Positions 9,912 through 19,579 of a stretch of DNA of 28,019 nt are shown here, one piece after another. How positions within the stretch are numbered: position 1 is the stretch's first letter; each line of letters opens with the position of its first letter. The translations under genes and the position numbers were made by a program. The stretch covers positions 1-28,019 of the forward strand of contig NW_022204932.1 of NCBI RefSeq assembly GCF_008831285.2, read 5' to 3'. The DNA is from Nymphaea colorata. Lineage: Eukaryota; Streptophyta; Magnoliopsida; Nymphaeales; Nymphaeaceae. The notes below the pieces were generated by a model, which searched no databases, was not told the DNA's origin, and saw only the letters and a program-made list of their open reading frames with translations.

Positions 9912-10758
9912 TCAGAAGTTAAACCTTTGGTTGTTTCCTCCGTTGATGATCAAACTGATCACTGGCTTGGCGGGAGACCCCATTCCACCAAACTTAGCCT
10001 CTGCATGGATGTGAAAGAGGGAAGCTTCCTCCTAACGTTCTGGGTCCATCGATTCCGCCTGGTCCTTGAGGAAGTGGAAATTTTTGGCACCGAGGAAGAT
10101 GCTGTTGATGCGCTGGTACTAGCAAGCATTGATGTCGGGATGGCACTCAAGAGGAGACTTCTCCTCAAAGCAGGTGCTTTCTTGGATAAAATATGGCATG
10201 GCGGTCTCAGAACAATGCTGGTACTTGTTCTCCAACTCGTCCTCCCTCTCTCCTCTTCCCATGCTCGATGCCAATTCCTCGATGTAGGTATTGAACTTGT
10301 TTTCCTGTATGTTCGATTTATGGTGTATCCTGAAATGTGCTGTATCTTTTGACTTTTACCTACAGGTAGTCATCGTAATCGCTGCTGCAGACGTTGCAGT
10401 AGCTGTACTTCTCTCTTGGCTTGGGGACAAACTGGAATAGGGATAGTTATACCAGTTGCGATTTTTCATTTTCATTTGCTAGTCTGCATCTCTCCTACTC
10501 CTTCCGCTCCTCTTCTCCATTTTTGGCAAGTTTCTTCTAAGGTTAATCTTTGCGTACGCGATCGGCGGGCAGGATGAAACTAATCGTGAAGGGGTGGCTG
10601 TCGTTGTTGAACTTAGGGGTGATGGAGGCTGATCTCAGCGAGTGGGGGCAGTAGGAAGCTGAGAGCTCACGCGAGAAGACTGCGGAATAGTGCACTGGCT
10701 TGAGCTGAAAGCTGTGCCTTAAGCACTATTTGGGACATTTTTTCATCTTTTTTCCCAT
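9912..10758 (-). CDS. DBF4-type zinc-finger protein
   Basis: Predicted 275-aa protein from ATG (10756-10758; a second in-frame ATG lies at 10744-10746) to TGA (9912-9914), with one 20-nt intron at 10340-10359. The central finger, after FVPKPREKYSY, has the spacing C-x2-C-x9-H-x5-H (CNVCSSDYDDYLQHISGYTH). That is the signature of the Dbf4 zinc finger, found in the regulatory subunit of the Cdc7 replication kinase. A preceding segment, FNNDSHPFTISFILP, could be the short hydrophobic motif used for kinase contact, but this is inference. A Lys/Glu-rich linker (KKLAKNGEEERKEQERCR) precedes the finger. One base is missing next to the second His (near 10325, CC to CCC); without it the second His is lost. 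It could also be another CCHH-finger protein. It is convergent with the virilizer-like gene, 102 bp apart. Confidence 0.6.
10340..10359 (-). other. 20-nt intron
   Basis: GTAAAA...TACAG on the coding strand. Removal places DYLQ directly before HISGY and creates the C-x2-C-x9-H spacing of the DBF4-type finger. Confidence 0.85.
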
Positions 10759-10823
10759 AATAAAATATAATCTCTCTCAGCCGGAAAAACGAAGCACGGA
10801 TTAATAGCAAATCACACTAGCAC

Positions 10824-11443
10824 ATGAAGTTGACTCACTCAGTATCCCCTCTGCATAAATTCATGATTTTATATGATAAAAATCAACTGGGATGCTCTTT
10901 TACAGCCCTTTATGAAAGAGTCCTACGTGTAGTTCTCTTTAAGCTCTGCTTGGAATTGATTTACCCATAATAGAAACAGTAATCATCATTTTTGATCCAA
11001 ATTGTCTATGTAACTCTTAGCCTTTCCATGATGATATGTTTTGGTTGGAGTTTGACACATTTTTTGAGGGTATTTTGAATGAGTCAGCTTTAGAGCCTAA
11101 ATTTAAATTTGGCAATTAAGTGGCCAGATGGCGGAATATCATATATAATGGATGGAGTGATGAACCTTATGATATATGGCTGATAATAAAGAGAAACGAA
11201 ATGTATAATAGCGATAGATATCAAAATAGAAAGGATGAAGCAATTATGATCGTGACGATTAATATTAGTAGGGTAGTCTCGATCCATAATCTTGACTGGT
11301 TTATGCCTTTCTTCACGTTTTCCTTATGCTTAACAGGCTCAGCTATCATCTTCCTTGCTCTTTATTCATCATTTTACTGCTTTGTTGTGAGGATCGGCTT
11401 GGAATCCACAGGCTACCTTGGTTAAATTTCTCCCTTTCATTGA
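10824..11443 (+). CDS. Hypothetical membrane protein, about 206 aa
   Basis: Frame from ATG (10824) to TGA (11441-11443) after adding one T in the TTTT run near 11041, which makes 207 codons. Segments that look like membrane helices are LIQIVYVTLSLSMMICFW (about residue 70) and [20 protein letters not shown] near the end. The region between them is polar and globular-looking (KFGNQVARWRNIIYNGW). No family is recognised. The last 98 bp overlap, on the other strand, the end of the kinase at 11346. Overlapping convergent coding ends are uncommon, so the true end of one of the two genes may be different. It is divergent from the DBF4-type gene, with 65 bp between the two starts. Confidence 0.42.
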
Positions 11444-13011
11444 TATTTACTCGATTATAAAAGCTTTGAATTTAAATGTGCCTATGAACTTCGCGATAGA
11501 TAGGCAAATCCTCTAAGTGGACAGGATTAACATTGTTCTTTTATGAGATTGCGGAATCGGGTAAAAGTTATGAGAGTCTTTTACTTCGGAAACTGACTAT
11601 TAATTGTTGAACAAATAAAATCTTTTTTTCCGTTTGTCGTTACTATGTATTTTAGAGCGTGTTGGAGGTGAATGTCTTCGCTACTATTCTTGAATATTTT
11701 TCTGCTTTTTGGACTGTTTTTTAGGTTTGCTGGGAGTCTTTGTGACAGGAGACTATACTCTGGCATCTCCTCTCATATAAATAGACTCTGCCATTTTCAC
11801 CCCATGCTGCTGGTCATACTCCATATGGTATTTTTATTTCTTTTTTTTAAAAGGCCTCTACACTTTCACCTCCATCGGAACTTCCTCTTCAATGCGAGAT
11901 AAGCCTTGGATGCCTTATCTTTCGATGGTTTCTTTGTATCTCCAAAAAAGAGTCATGAACTAAGGCCAATCACACCTGAAATCTGGCTTGAACTCGAGGC
12001 ATCTATCAATGATATGGTCTAAAATTCCAAACCTTCTGCTAAGTTTCAGCCGTTCTATGACTTAAACTGGACGTGCTACAGTTAAAGGGGTGCAGTTGAT
12101 AGAGCATCTCGTGGAGAAGGATGCCGATGGCCCATATATCACTCTTGTTTGTATATGGGTCTTTCTCTTCTTCTAAGAGAAGAATATCTCTGGAGCCATT
12201 GTGTATGGAGTGCCTACGCGGCGACTCTCGACCTAAAGCTCATCCTCCATGAACTTGGCTAGTCCGAAGTCAGCTATCTTCACCCTTCCGCCTTTCACCA
12301 GTATGTTTTCGAACTTAAGGTCGCGGTGGATGATGTTCCTCTCTGCAGGACGTCCATGCCCATTACCAGTTCCTCGAAGTATCTAAGGCCCTTCTCGAGT
12401 TGATAATTGCAGTCGGTAAGCTCTTCCCTGAGGTTTTTTTCGCAATATTCGAGCACAATGAAGCTTTTACTACCATGTGGGAAGATATCGATACTTTGAT
12501 GATGTAATCTGACACCAATTTCTTAGGCATCTCTCTTATCCTGGCTATAGAGTTTTCACTTCTTTTATAGCCACCCTCTCGCCAGTATGCAAAATCCTAC
12601 CATCCCAGACCTTAGAGTATGTGCCACTTCCCAACATAGTGCGGAAAACGGCAATTCCATTTTTTTTGAATTTGACGTTTTAGTCATACTAGTTTTGAAC
12701 TAAACTTTCGACGGAGGACTTAAGGAAGGCGCTGGTAGGGGTGGTGGTAGATAAATTGGCTGTTGCACTGGAAGTATTTGCGGTGTGTACAGAAGATATG
12801 TTAGATATTGCTGGTAGGCAGGCGGTATTTGCGGGACTAACAGCGGGGGAAGGATCTGTTCTTGCTAAATCCGATGATTATTCATGAGAGAAACGCGTAT
12901 CGTCGAGAACATGAGTCTAAGCTCGCCTTAGCGAATTCTCCTCTGGTAGTTTCGCCTGGCTTCTACCAGATTATATTCCCTGTTCTCGCTCTATGGATGA
13001 AGCCTTAACAT
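11346..13011 (-). CDS. Ser/Thr protein kinase, ULK/NEK-like, with Pro/Gln-rich N-terminus
   Basis: Protein of about 555 aa. The first 115 residues are rich in Gln, Tyr and Pro ([12 protein letters not shown], then [14 protein letters not shown]). The kinase domain follows: glycine loop [19 protein letters not shown] with the ATP lysine, [10 protein letters not shown] catalytic loop, DFGLAKF, activation-segment end [10 protein letters not shown], and [20 protein letters not shown]. The domain closes with [20 protein letters not shown] basic tail of about 170 residues follows, ending in [18 protein letters not shown] and [11 protein letters not shown]. The active-site residues K, D (HRD) and D (DFG) are present, so an active enzyme is expected. 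Residues around the APE motif resemble ATG1/ULK-like ciliate kinases; substrate unknown. At least six or seven single-base frame breaks occur. The stop is 98 bp inside the opposite-strand membrane-protein frame. The start is 13 bp from the stop of the next gene upstream. Confidence 0.85.
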
Positions 13012-13024
13012 ATATAATAATGGT

Positions 13025-13640
13025 TCAATTCATTTGAAATGAGTATAAGTCACAAAGATTGATATTTATATCCTGAGAAGGTGTTTCGGATAGTTGCCAA
13101 TAGCGAGTCTATATTGGCAATTGCTTGCTGGTTTAGTTCGCGCTCATGTCTGTGTGGGTCATTCTTTGCTGGTGGGCTAGCTAGATTTCCTGTCTTCTTA
13201 TGGCCAGGTAGTTTTCATTCTTGCCAGTATCGTAGAAATGCTTGATTGGAGAAGATTTGTTTGTGCTTTCAGCTCCCTATTCGATCCTTTAACCGATACG
13301 CTTTCCTGTTTACTAACCTGTTTCCAAAGCTTGCCTAGGAACTTCCTCTCCTCTCTCCTCGTACTTCTTCCTTAGAGATTCATAATTTTTGGAATTAATG
13401 TGGCTGCGGTCCAGTCTTGCGTAGGAAGCATTAGAAGCCAAACTCCTTCATTAAATTTTGCTTACCTTTAGCCACCACGCTGGGTGTCAGTAGGACGGTG
13501 GCTGCCAGTAGGGGCAGCAGGAGGCCTGCCAATAGACGAATACTTCTCCTTGATTGAGAGTATAAAATCTTCATTTTTTCCTCGAAGTGAGGGGGCGGGT
13601 TGAGCTTCGGCCATTCGTTAAAAGTATTATAATAAGGCAT
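13025..13640 (-). CDS. Small protein with N-terminal hydrophobic segment
   Basis: Frame of 199 codons from ATG 13640 to TGA 13025-13027, with one 20-nt intron (13446-13465) and one missing base just after it. A second in-frame ATG at 13574 is a better start: it begins MKILYSQSRRSIRLLAGLLL followed by PLLAATVLLTPSVVA. That is a basic n-region, a long hydrophobic core and small residues at the end, fitting a signal peptide or single anchor. It also leaves room after the neighbouring stop at 13648. The rest is polar and charged (DRSHINSKNYESLRKKYEE) with a Gln-rich C-terminus. No family is recognised. Secretory or membrane targeting is inferred from the N-terminus alone. Confidence 0.5.
13446..13465 (-). 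other. 20-nt intron
   Basis: GTAAGC...TGAAG on the coding strand, directly after the hydrophobic segment (PSVVAK). It fits the intron pattern of the window; the downstream frame also needs one added base. Confidence 0.65.
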
Positions 13641-13647
13641 TAAAATA

Positions 13648-14867
13648 TCAAATGTAGATTTTAATTTTTTAGTGAACCTACAACTGGCACATGGGGCAAT
13701 GCTTTATCGGTTCTACGCAATTACTACAGACTATATTATGTCGGCATGGCAGCATAAGGACGTTACGCTTCTCCTTCCCGCATGCAACGCAACTATCATC
13801 GTACTCTATCTCCATCTTCTCCTCGCTTTGACGATTGCACTCACACTGGTATGTGATGGTAGTCCCGATCTTGAATGTGCAACCGTCCTAAAGCAGGAAG
13901 TTGCCTGATTGCTCAAAGGGACGACTGAGACGAAGCCAAGTTCTGAATCAATTGCTTTTTACCCATTTGTGGAATGGAGGTCTTCCAGTGCGAATTGTCC
14001 GTGTAGAAGGAAGATGCGAGCATGCATGCCGCTTAGGTGCTCATCGTCGAAGGAAAAATCGTTGGTTTTGCGTCTTCCGAAACTGAAGAAGCTGCAGCCG
14101 TCCTGGAGAGCAATTATAAGGTCGCAGGTGCCGCGAGAGACCATGTGGGTAACTGTAATGAAGAGCTGTCTGTTCTGTAGGTCCATTTTTCCGACCTAAA
14201 GCAAGAAGCTGCCCATTTCCACCAGCGATCCTTCGCCCACACTTTAGGACTTTGGATTTTGATGAAAGTGCCAGCTTATGTTCCATTATCGCGTAGATAA
14301 TACTTTCCATGGATTCTCTGGATTTAGCGTGTTCATTCTCGAAGGATACTTCTAAGCTGCGAATGGTGTTTGAGTTTGACCTGCCAATTTTGAGACTGCG
14401 TTCCTTCATGACATAGAAAGCAGCCAAATTGCCATCGCAACTTCTCACCACCATCGTATCCTCTTGCGATTGGAAGGCAGTGCGTTTTGCCGCCTTTCCC
14501 ACCTCTCTCTCAGTTGTCATCTTGCGCTGCAGGGCGGGAATGTTTTATTTCTGGGAAGGAGGAATGTTCTCTTTATTGTCAGCGTGGAGGGACAGATGGC
14601 TCTCAAACTCAGAGAAGCCCTCCTTTATCCACCGCAGCAGCTTGCGCTGGATGATCGAGTTGGTGACCCCGATGGCCTGGAGTTGCGGTAGGTTGAGGGC
14701 GAGTAGCCGTGGACCGTTGAGACGATGGGCAGCTGAATCGTGAAAGCCTTACCGAAGGAGGGAGCGAGGGACTATAGGTGGACGAACTGGAGCCATTTAG
14801 CGACATGCTGTTCATTCCAGGTAGTGGTGGGTCGTGGGAGGATATTGGCGAGGGCGTCGTAGTCCAT
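13648..14867 (-). CDS. SAM-FHA-FHA-RING protein, putative E3 ubiquitin ligase
   Basis: Predicted 393-aa protein with four modules. Residues about 17-80 are a SAM domain (WNEQHVAKWLQFVHL, then LNLPQLQAIGVTNS and QRKLLRWIKEGF). Residues about 150-250 are an FHA domain (LKIGRSNSN, IHGKYYLRDNGTQAGTFI, GSLVEMGSFLLQVG). Residues about 270-345 are a second FHA domain (FGRRKTNDFSF, LSGMHARI, LEDLHSTNG). The C-terminus is a C3HC4 RING finger: CVACGKEKRNVLMLPCRH, then CSNC and CPMC. FHA domains bind phosphothreonine and RING fingers recruit E2 enzymes, so a phospho-dependent ubiquitin ligase of the CHFR/RNF8 kind is inferred. SAM suggests self-association. The Cys/His ligands of the RING are complete. 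Introns are 14733-14752 and 13943-13962. Two missing bases in the first FHA, when restored, give exactly 394 codons. Confidence 0.88.
13943..13962 (-). other. 20-nt intron
   Basis: GTAAAA...TTCAG on the coding strand, splitting the last glycine codon of HSTNG in the second FHA domain. Confidence 0.88.
14733..14752 (-). other. 20-nt intron
   Basis: GTAAGG...TTCAG on the coding strand, inside the SAM domain. Removal joins SLAPSF to AAHRLNGPRLL and restores the domain core. Confidence 0.9.
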
Positions 14868-15171
14868 TCAAATTGAATTATAATCTTTCAGTTGACAATT
14901 TAACAATAAACGAACACTTATATAATTGTGGCTCTTAGATAGAGCAACTCCTGTGGAAATAAGCCCACCGATCACAACCATCATACACGAAGAATATACA
15001 TTCATATTCATTAGCATTCATACCTTTCATTATCCTCCATTCAAATTGCCACCATTTCCTTTAATTTCCCTCTCCTCGAGCCATATCTTAAGCGAATTGG
15101 CTTCTGGCTGTGTGTATGGGATGCGATGGGGTTTGAATGTTCATTATAGAAATTAGAGAACGAGTGGCTTG
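14868..15171. other. Divergent intergenic region
   Basis: AT-rich 304-bp gap between the starts of the SAM-FHA-RING gene (minus) and the CFAP57-like gene (plus), so it must hold both promoters. I see no RNA gene, repeat or recognisable motif. Small frames here have no protein-like character. Confidence 0.5.
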
Positions 15172-18100
15172 ATGATTTCTGCATTGAACAAGTTGTCCAA
15201 AAGACAGCCCATACAAGAATTGGCCTTCCATAAGGAACAGTGGGAGATCAACGGCGTCCCCTTTGTAACATACTAACTTACCTAGTAATGCCACGAGTCC
15301 TACTACGAAGGGGAACTGCTAAACGGGGTGGACTTGAAGGTGAAAGCAGTGAAAGGACTCTCTAATCGAAATCGGACCTACGATTACCTGCAGGACAGTC
15401 AGGAGCTGGTATTTGCAGCTTCTTCCCACCTGATGATCTACAACACACACAAACGCGCCTACCACCAGCTCTTCCCCTAGAAGGAGAAGTCACCCTCCTG
15501 CGTACGCACCTCGAGAAGATGAATAACCGATAGTACATCCTGTGGGTTTAAAACTTCCGTTCTGAAGATGACGCCAAAGCCAAAGGTAAGCACTTGCGCG
15601 GGAAGGCCCACTCTCGCATGAACAAACGAACGGGTTCACTCAATACCATGAGAAATAACAACAAGCGCAACACTAGTAACACTAAAAATTTCCTAAAAAG
15701 CATTTTTAGCCTTGGACCTGACCTCAATGCAACCATGGCGGAAGGGTTTTCCAGTCAGGCATACTCAAAAATGATATAACAGGCGCAGGAACAGTACTGC
15801 AGCGTACTGAAAGTGTTTGATTACACCAGAAAATAGTTTGTATTTGAAGGATTTCTACAGCTATAAGCTGGGCACAGTCTAAAGGACCTTTTCCTCTTTT
15901 GGAACCATTTCAAGATAGTGGGATATGTAACTGAAGAATACGAGAGCGACACACGGTTTCTATTTTACCAAAATATGTAAGCCAAGCCTAAATCTCCCAA
16001 CGACCCCCTCTTCGGTATGCAGAATGAGCCTGCCTTCAGTTGCACACAGACCATTAAGCAATCCCTTCACTTCTCTACAACAGCGAACTCAACCACTTCG
16101 TCTTCCCCCACGGACGCACTCTCAATATCATCGTCATTAGGGAAGATGAGGACGCTGAGCATGAACTCTTCAAGCAATTTCTAAACTTATCCGACAGCAG
16201 AAGCCGACCTTCCGAAAAAAAGGCAAAAGCATTGAATTGCAGGTCGATGAGAGCGCTTAGTTTGATGGCTAAATCTTAAGTTTGGCTCTCAATGATCAAT
16301 ACTTGGCAGTCATGACTTCGAGCAAGATATACTTTCACTCTGCCTTTGAAATAGGCTCACTCATCTTCGAGCATACCTTTGAACCGTTTGGACTGTAGCC
16401 GCTTAACATCGAATTCAATAAATCCTCTCTTATGCTTACCCATAGAAACAGTTCATCAGTCTACACGTTTGCAATCAAAAACAAGGCTCTAAAATTGGTC
16501 AGCCAAACAAAACTAGAAGTTAATCATTGCAAGGAAATTCTAAGGATATACACCAACAGTATCAGCTCTTAAATATTTTGTGTGACTCTTTTTTACGAAT
16601 TGCAGAGCAAAGATTCTGGTGGAAGCTCATCTAACAACAATCTTACCACGCAGCTTCTCGAAGGGCTTGTTTAATATGCAATGAAACCTGCCTTTGTCGA
16701 TGTTGCTGCATCTTTCCTCGCTCCAGCAGGCAGTAACACATAAACTGCTCTTTTAGGCATCAGCAAAAAGCGTTTCAAGCGGGTTCACACTTGTCCGTGG
16801 CTAAGTGCCTATGTGGTGGAAACATAAGAAGCAGTAGAGCTTGGTCGGTGGCGCTAGAGCTTTGAGAACAAGAAATGCATAGCTGTTCACCCTAATGGAC
16901 TGTTTCTTGTCGTATGTCTAAAGGAGTGCTTCAAAGTGTATGTGATAACTCAGGAAGGATTTGTGAATTCATACCGTGGAGATGGTGTGAAGGACATCCA
17001 AGCATGCGCCATTTCACCTTAGGGTAACCACTTGGCTGTTTCCTCTCCTAATTGCATCTTCATCTATGATTTCTATAGCTGTGCCCGCATGCGGACCATC
17101 AGCCTGCCCTTCGGAATCGCCATAGATGCTCTCTAATATAGCGGCACAGCCTCGTCTGCTATCTTCGCAGCAAAAAAGTATACCTTTATGATAGTCTCAA
17201 TTAGTATAGAGAAAGCTTTGTCTTCAATCCCAAGATCTACTTGGGTGATGGCTTGACTATTCGAGACTAGTAAGGGATGGCATCATAACTGATGGCGATG
17301 ACAGTGAGCGAGATTGTGACTATGGTAACATTCAGTTACATTACTATTGCCCACTCCTAAACTTCTTCATCTATTCATACAAAAACACAGTCTATTTCTT
17401 CAACTGCACGACCAGGCAGTCCATGCTGCTATTGATCTGCAGCCACTATCATGCATTCATTACTGTTCTAATCTTGCCACTCTCTTTTAGGAACCGACAA
17501 TGGCGAAGTTATTTGTTTCCTTGGCCCAACAAGCCCACCAATTTGCAAAACGAACAAAGAAAGTTCAAATTACACGCAGGGAGGGTCGTTGATATCAAAG
17601 TTACTTCTGATCTGCGTGAACTCATCACTGTCGGAGAGGATGAGTCTCTTTGCGTTTGCTCCTTAGTGCTTGTCCAAAATTTGAAACGCTTTGAAGGACT
17701 TGAACTTATCGAGCACCTATCGGGTGGTATTCGCATCTGTTATGATTTTCTGTCTCGGAGAGGAGTATGCCAATTCACTCACAGCAAGTTCAACGATAAA
17801 AACGACCAGCTGAAGGACTGCTAAGATGAGGTGCTGAATGCCAACTTCATTCTGCCAGAAGAACGCCAGAAGCAAAAGGAACAAATGTTCACTAACGTTA
17901 AAGTGAATATGAAATAACTAGCCGAAGGCAATAGAGGCGTCTATGAGGCCATCAATTGCTCCACAAACGAGGCTAGAGACTTAGTTACGAAGGTAAGGCA
18001 GGATTCTTATGATTTTTCCAGACGAGCAGAGAGGGAAAAAGAAGATCTAAAGCAGACCATGTATTCCTAATACATTCAATACTACAACAAAACCGAATCC

Positions 18101-19557
18101 TCCATAAAGGAGTTGAAATAACTTACACAGCAAAACATAATTGATCTTGCAGCGATCAAGCAGTAGCTACAGTATGAGTTGAATCGAACAATCGAGGACA
18201 ATAAGAAAAGTTATCAGAGATTGGTATAGGAGCAAGAGATGCAGATGAGAAATTGGAAACAGGATAATAAGGCAGAACTGCAATAAATTGATGCAGAGAA
18301 GAGAGAGTTTATCGAGTCGCAAGTTAGCTCTTTGGATGGAGTTATAGGGAACTTAATAACAATAATGGAGTTCTTGCATGTAAAAATAATAATCTAGAAA
18401 AGGAAATTGCTGACTTGAGAAGAAAGATGGAGGAGCACAAATATTTGCTCTACAGACTGGAGAATAATACATCGAAATTGAAAGAAGAGCAAGAAAATAC
18501 GAAAATATTAAAGCCGATAATAAACGTCTGGTGTAAAAATAGGACCGTATAAACCTCACAGAGATAGAAAAACGCTATGTAAAGCAGACACAAACTTGAT
18601 TAGCGTGATAAAGAGATCAACGTGCAGCTGGTCAACCACCAGAAGGAGAAAAACATCCTCATTTATTTAGAGAAGTGCCTCTAGGGACTAGAGGGACCAT
18701 ATAAACAATGGTTGGCAACATCCTCCAAGAGAAAAAAGACCGCAAAGAGGAATTATAACGTATTGAAGTTACTAAATAGCAGGCGAGAATACTGATGGAG
18801 TAGATGATAGCACGCAAAAGTAAAAATAAGCATGCGCAATCAATTCCACAACTATCTATGCCGCCTGGAGGGCATTATTGAGGACATCGTCCACACTCGC
18901 AACCGCAAAAATATCATTGCTCTTCTCGAGGAGAGGTAACTTATAGATAAGGAGGCACCCACTGAACGCGAGGCACGCATCCAAGAAAAAGAAATTTTGA
19001 GTAAAATTTTGTCAGATAAAGTGCAGACATTGGGCTGTGAGACCGGCAGGCCGGCTGGAAGGCTAAAACTATTCCGCAATACCAAGCCAAACAACAATAG
19101 TAGCAGTATGAGAGCTCTTAAAACGGAAGCCAACGATAATTGTGTCCCTGTAGTACCATATTCGCAAAGGCGGGATTATTTGGCTGCTACTTGCCGAGAA
19201 GCTATAGAAAAAAGATCGAAAGCTGTTTACATGAAGCTAGACTCAGAGCAAAAACACTATGAACGCATAAAGACTGAACAATTGGTCTTCTAAAACACTA
19301 GAAGAAAATTCAACTTAGAGAACCAGGATCTCATTGAGAATTACAACAGTTTGGCGATGGAGAATAAAAAGATAATGAATGCTCTACGCAGGCAGGAGAG
19401 TCTCACGCGTATGCCTGCTCGACGCGAAAGGAGTGTCAAGGTGATGGCAGTCCCACTCCTTTCCAACTTTACCTCCAAAATAAGGCTAACGGCAACTCTC
19501 AGCGGGCATTCGTACCACTTAATACTTACTAAGGAGACGCATGATAATGATATGTGA
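15172..19557 (+). CDS. CFAP57: Cilia- and flagella-associated protein 57 (CFAP57/FAP57)
   Basis: WD-repeat and coiled-coil axonemal protein of about 1,460 aa. In Chlamydomonas and Tetrahymena FAP57 helps position inner dynein arms. The N-terminal block (LQDSQELVFAASSHLMIYNT) matches the family's first beta-propeller. Later blades include CIAVHPNGLFLVVCLKECFK, AISPQGNHLAVSSPNCIFIY, GTDNGEVYLFPWP and LHAGRVVDIKVTSDLRELIT, the last two equivalent to the family's GTIRAMKYPLP...AHAGPITKM region. From about 17830 the sequence becomes a long coiled coil (EEVLNANFILPEERQ onward). The end resembles the family's IMQENVSLIKEINELR stretch (FNLENQDLIENYNSLAMENK). Frame breaks are numerous (for example near 15485, 16075, 17178, 17499 and 17512). 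The start at 15172 (MISALNKLSKRQP) is the first suitable ATG; a Gln codon upstream leaves a longer N-terminus possible. It ends 22 bp from the convergent SAPS gene. Confidence 0.87.
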
Positions 19558-19579
19558 ATACTTTTTTGAGTAACAATAT

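Noticed and set aside
11090-11287. Minus-strand hydrophobic frame
   Set aside because: It is antisense to the plus-strand membrane protein and extends past the kinase stop without any conserved feature.
798-13011. Pseudogene explanation for the broken genes
   Set aside because: Catalytic residues, domain cores and codon structure are intact between breaks, and breaks are one-base and one-sided at short runs, unlike neutral decay.
15586-15605. Possible 20-nt intron GTAAGC...GGAAG in CFAP57
   Set aside because: It has the right length and ends, but removal moves into a frame that must change twice more, while the unspliced frame leads directly into the protein-like sequence that follows.
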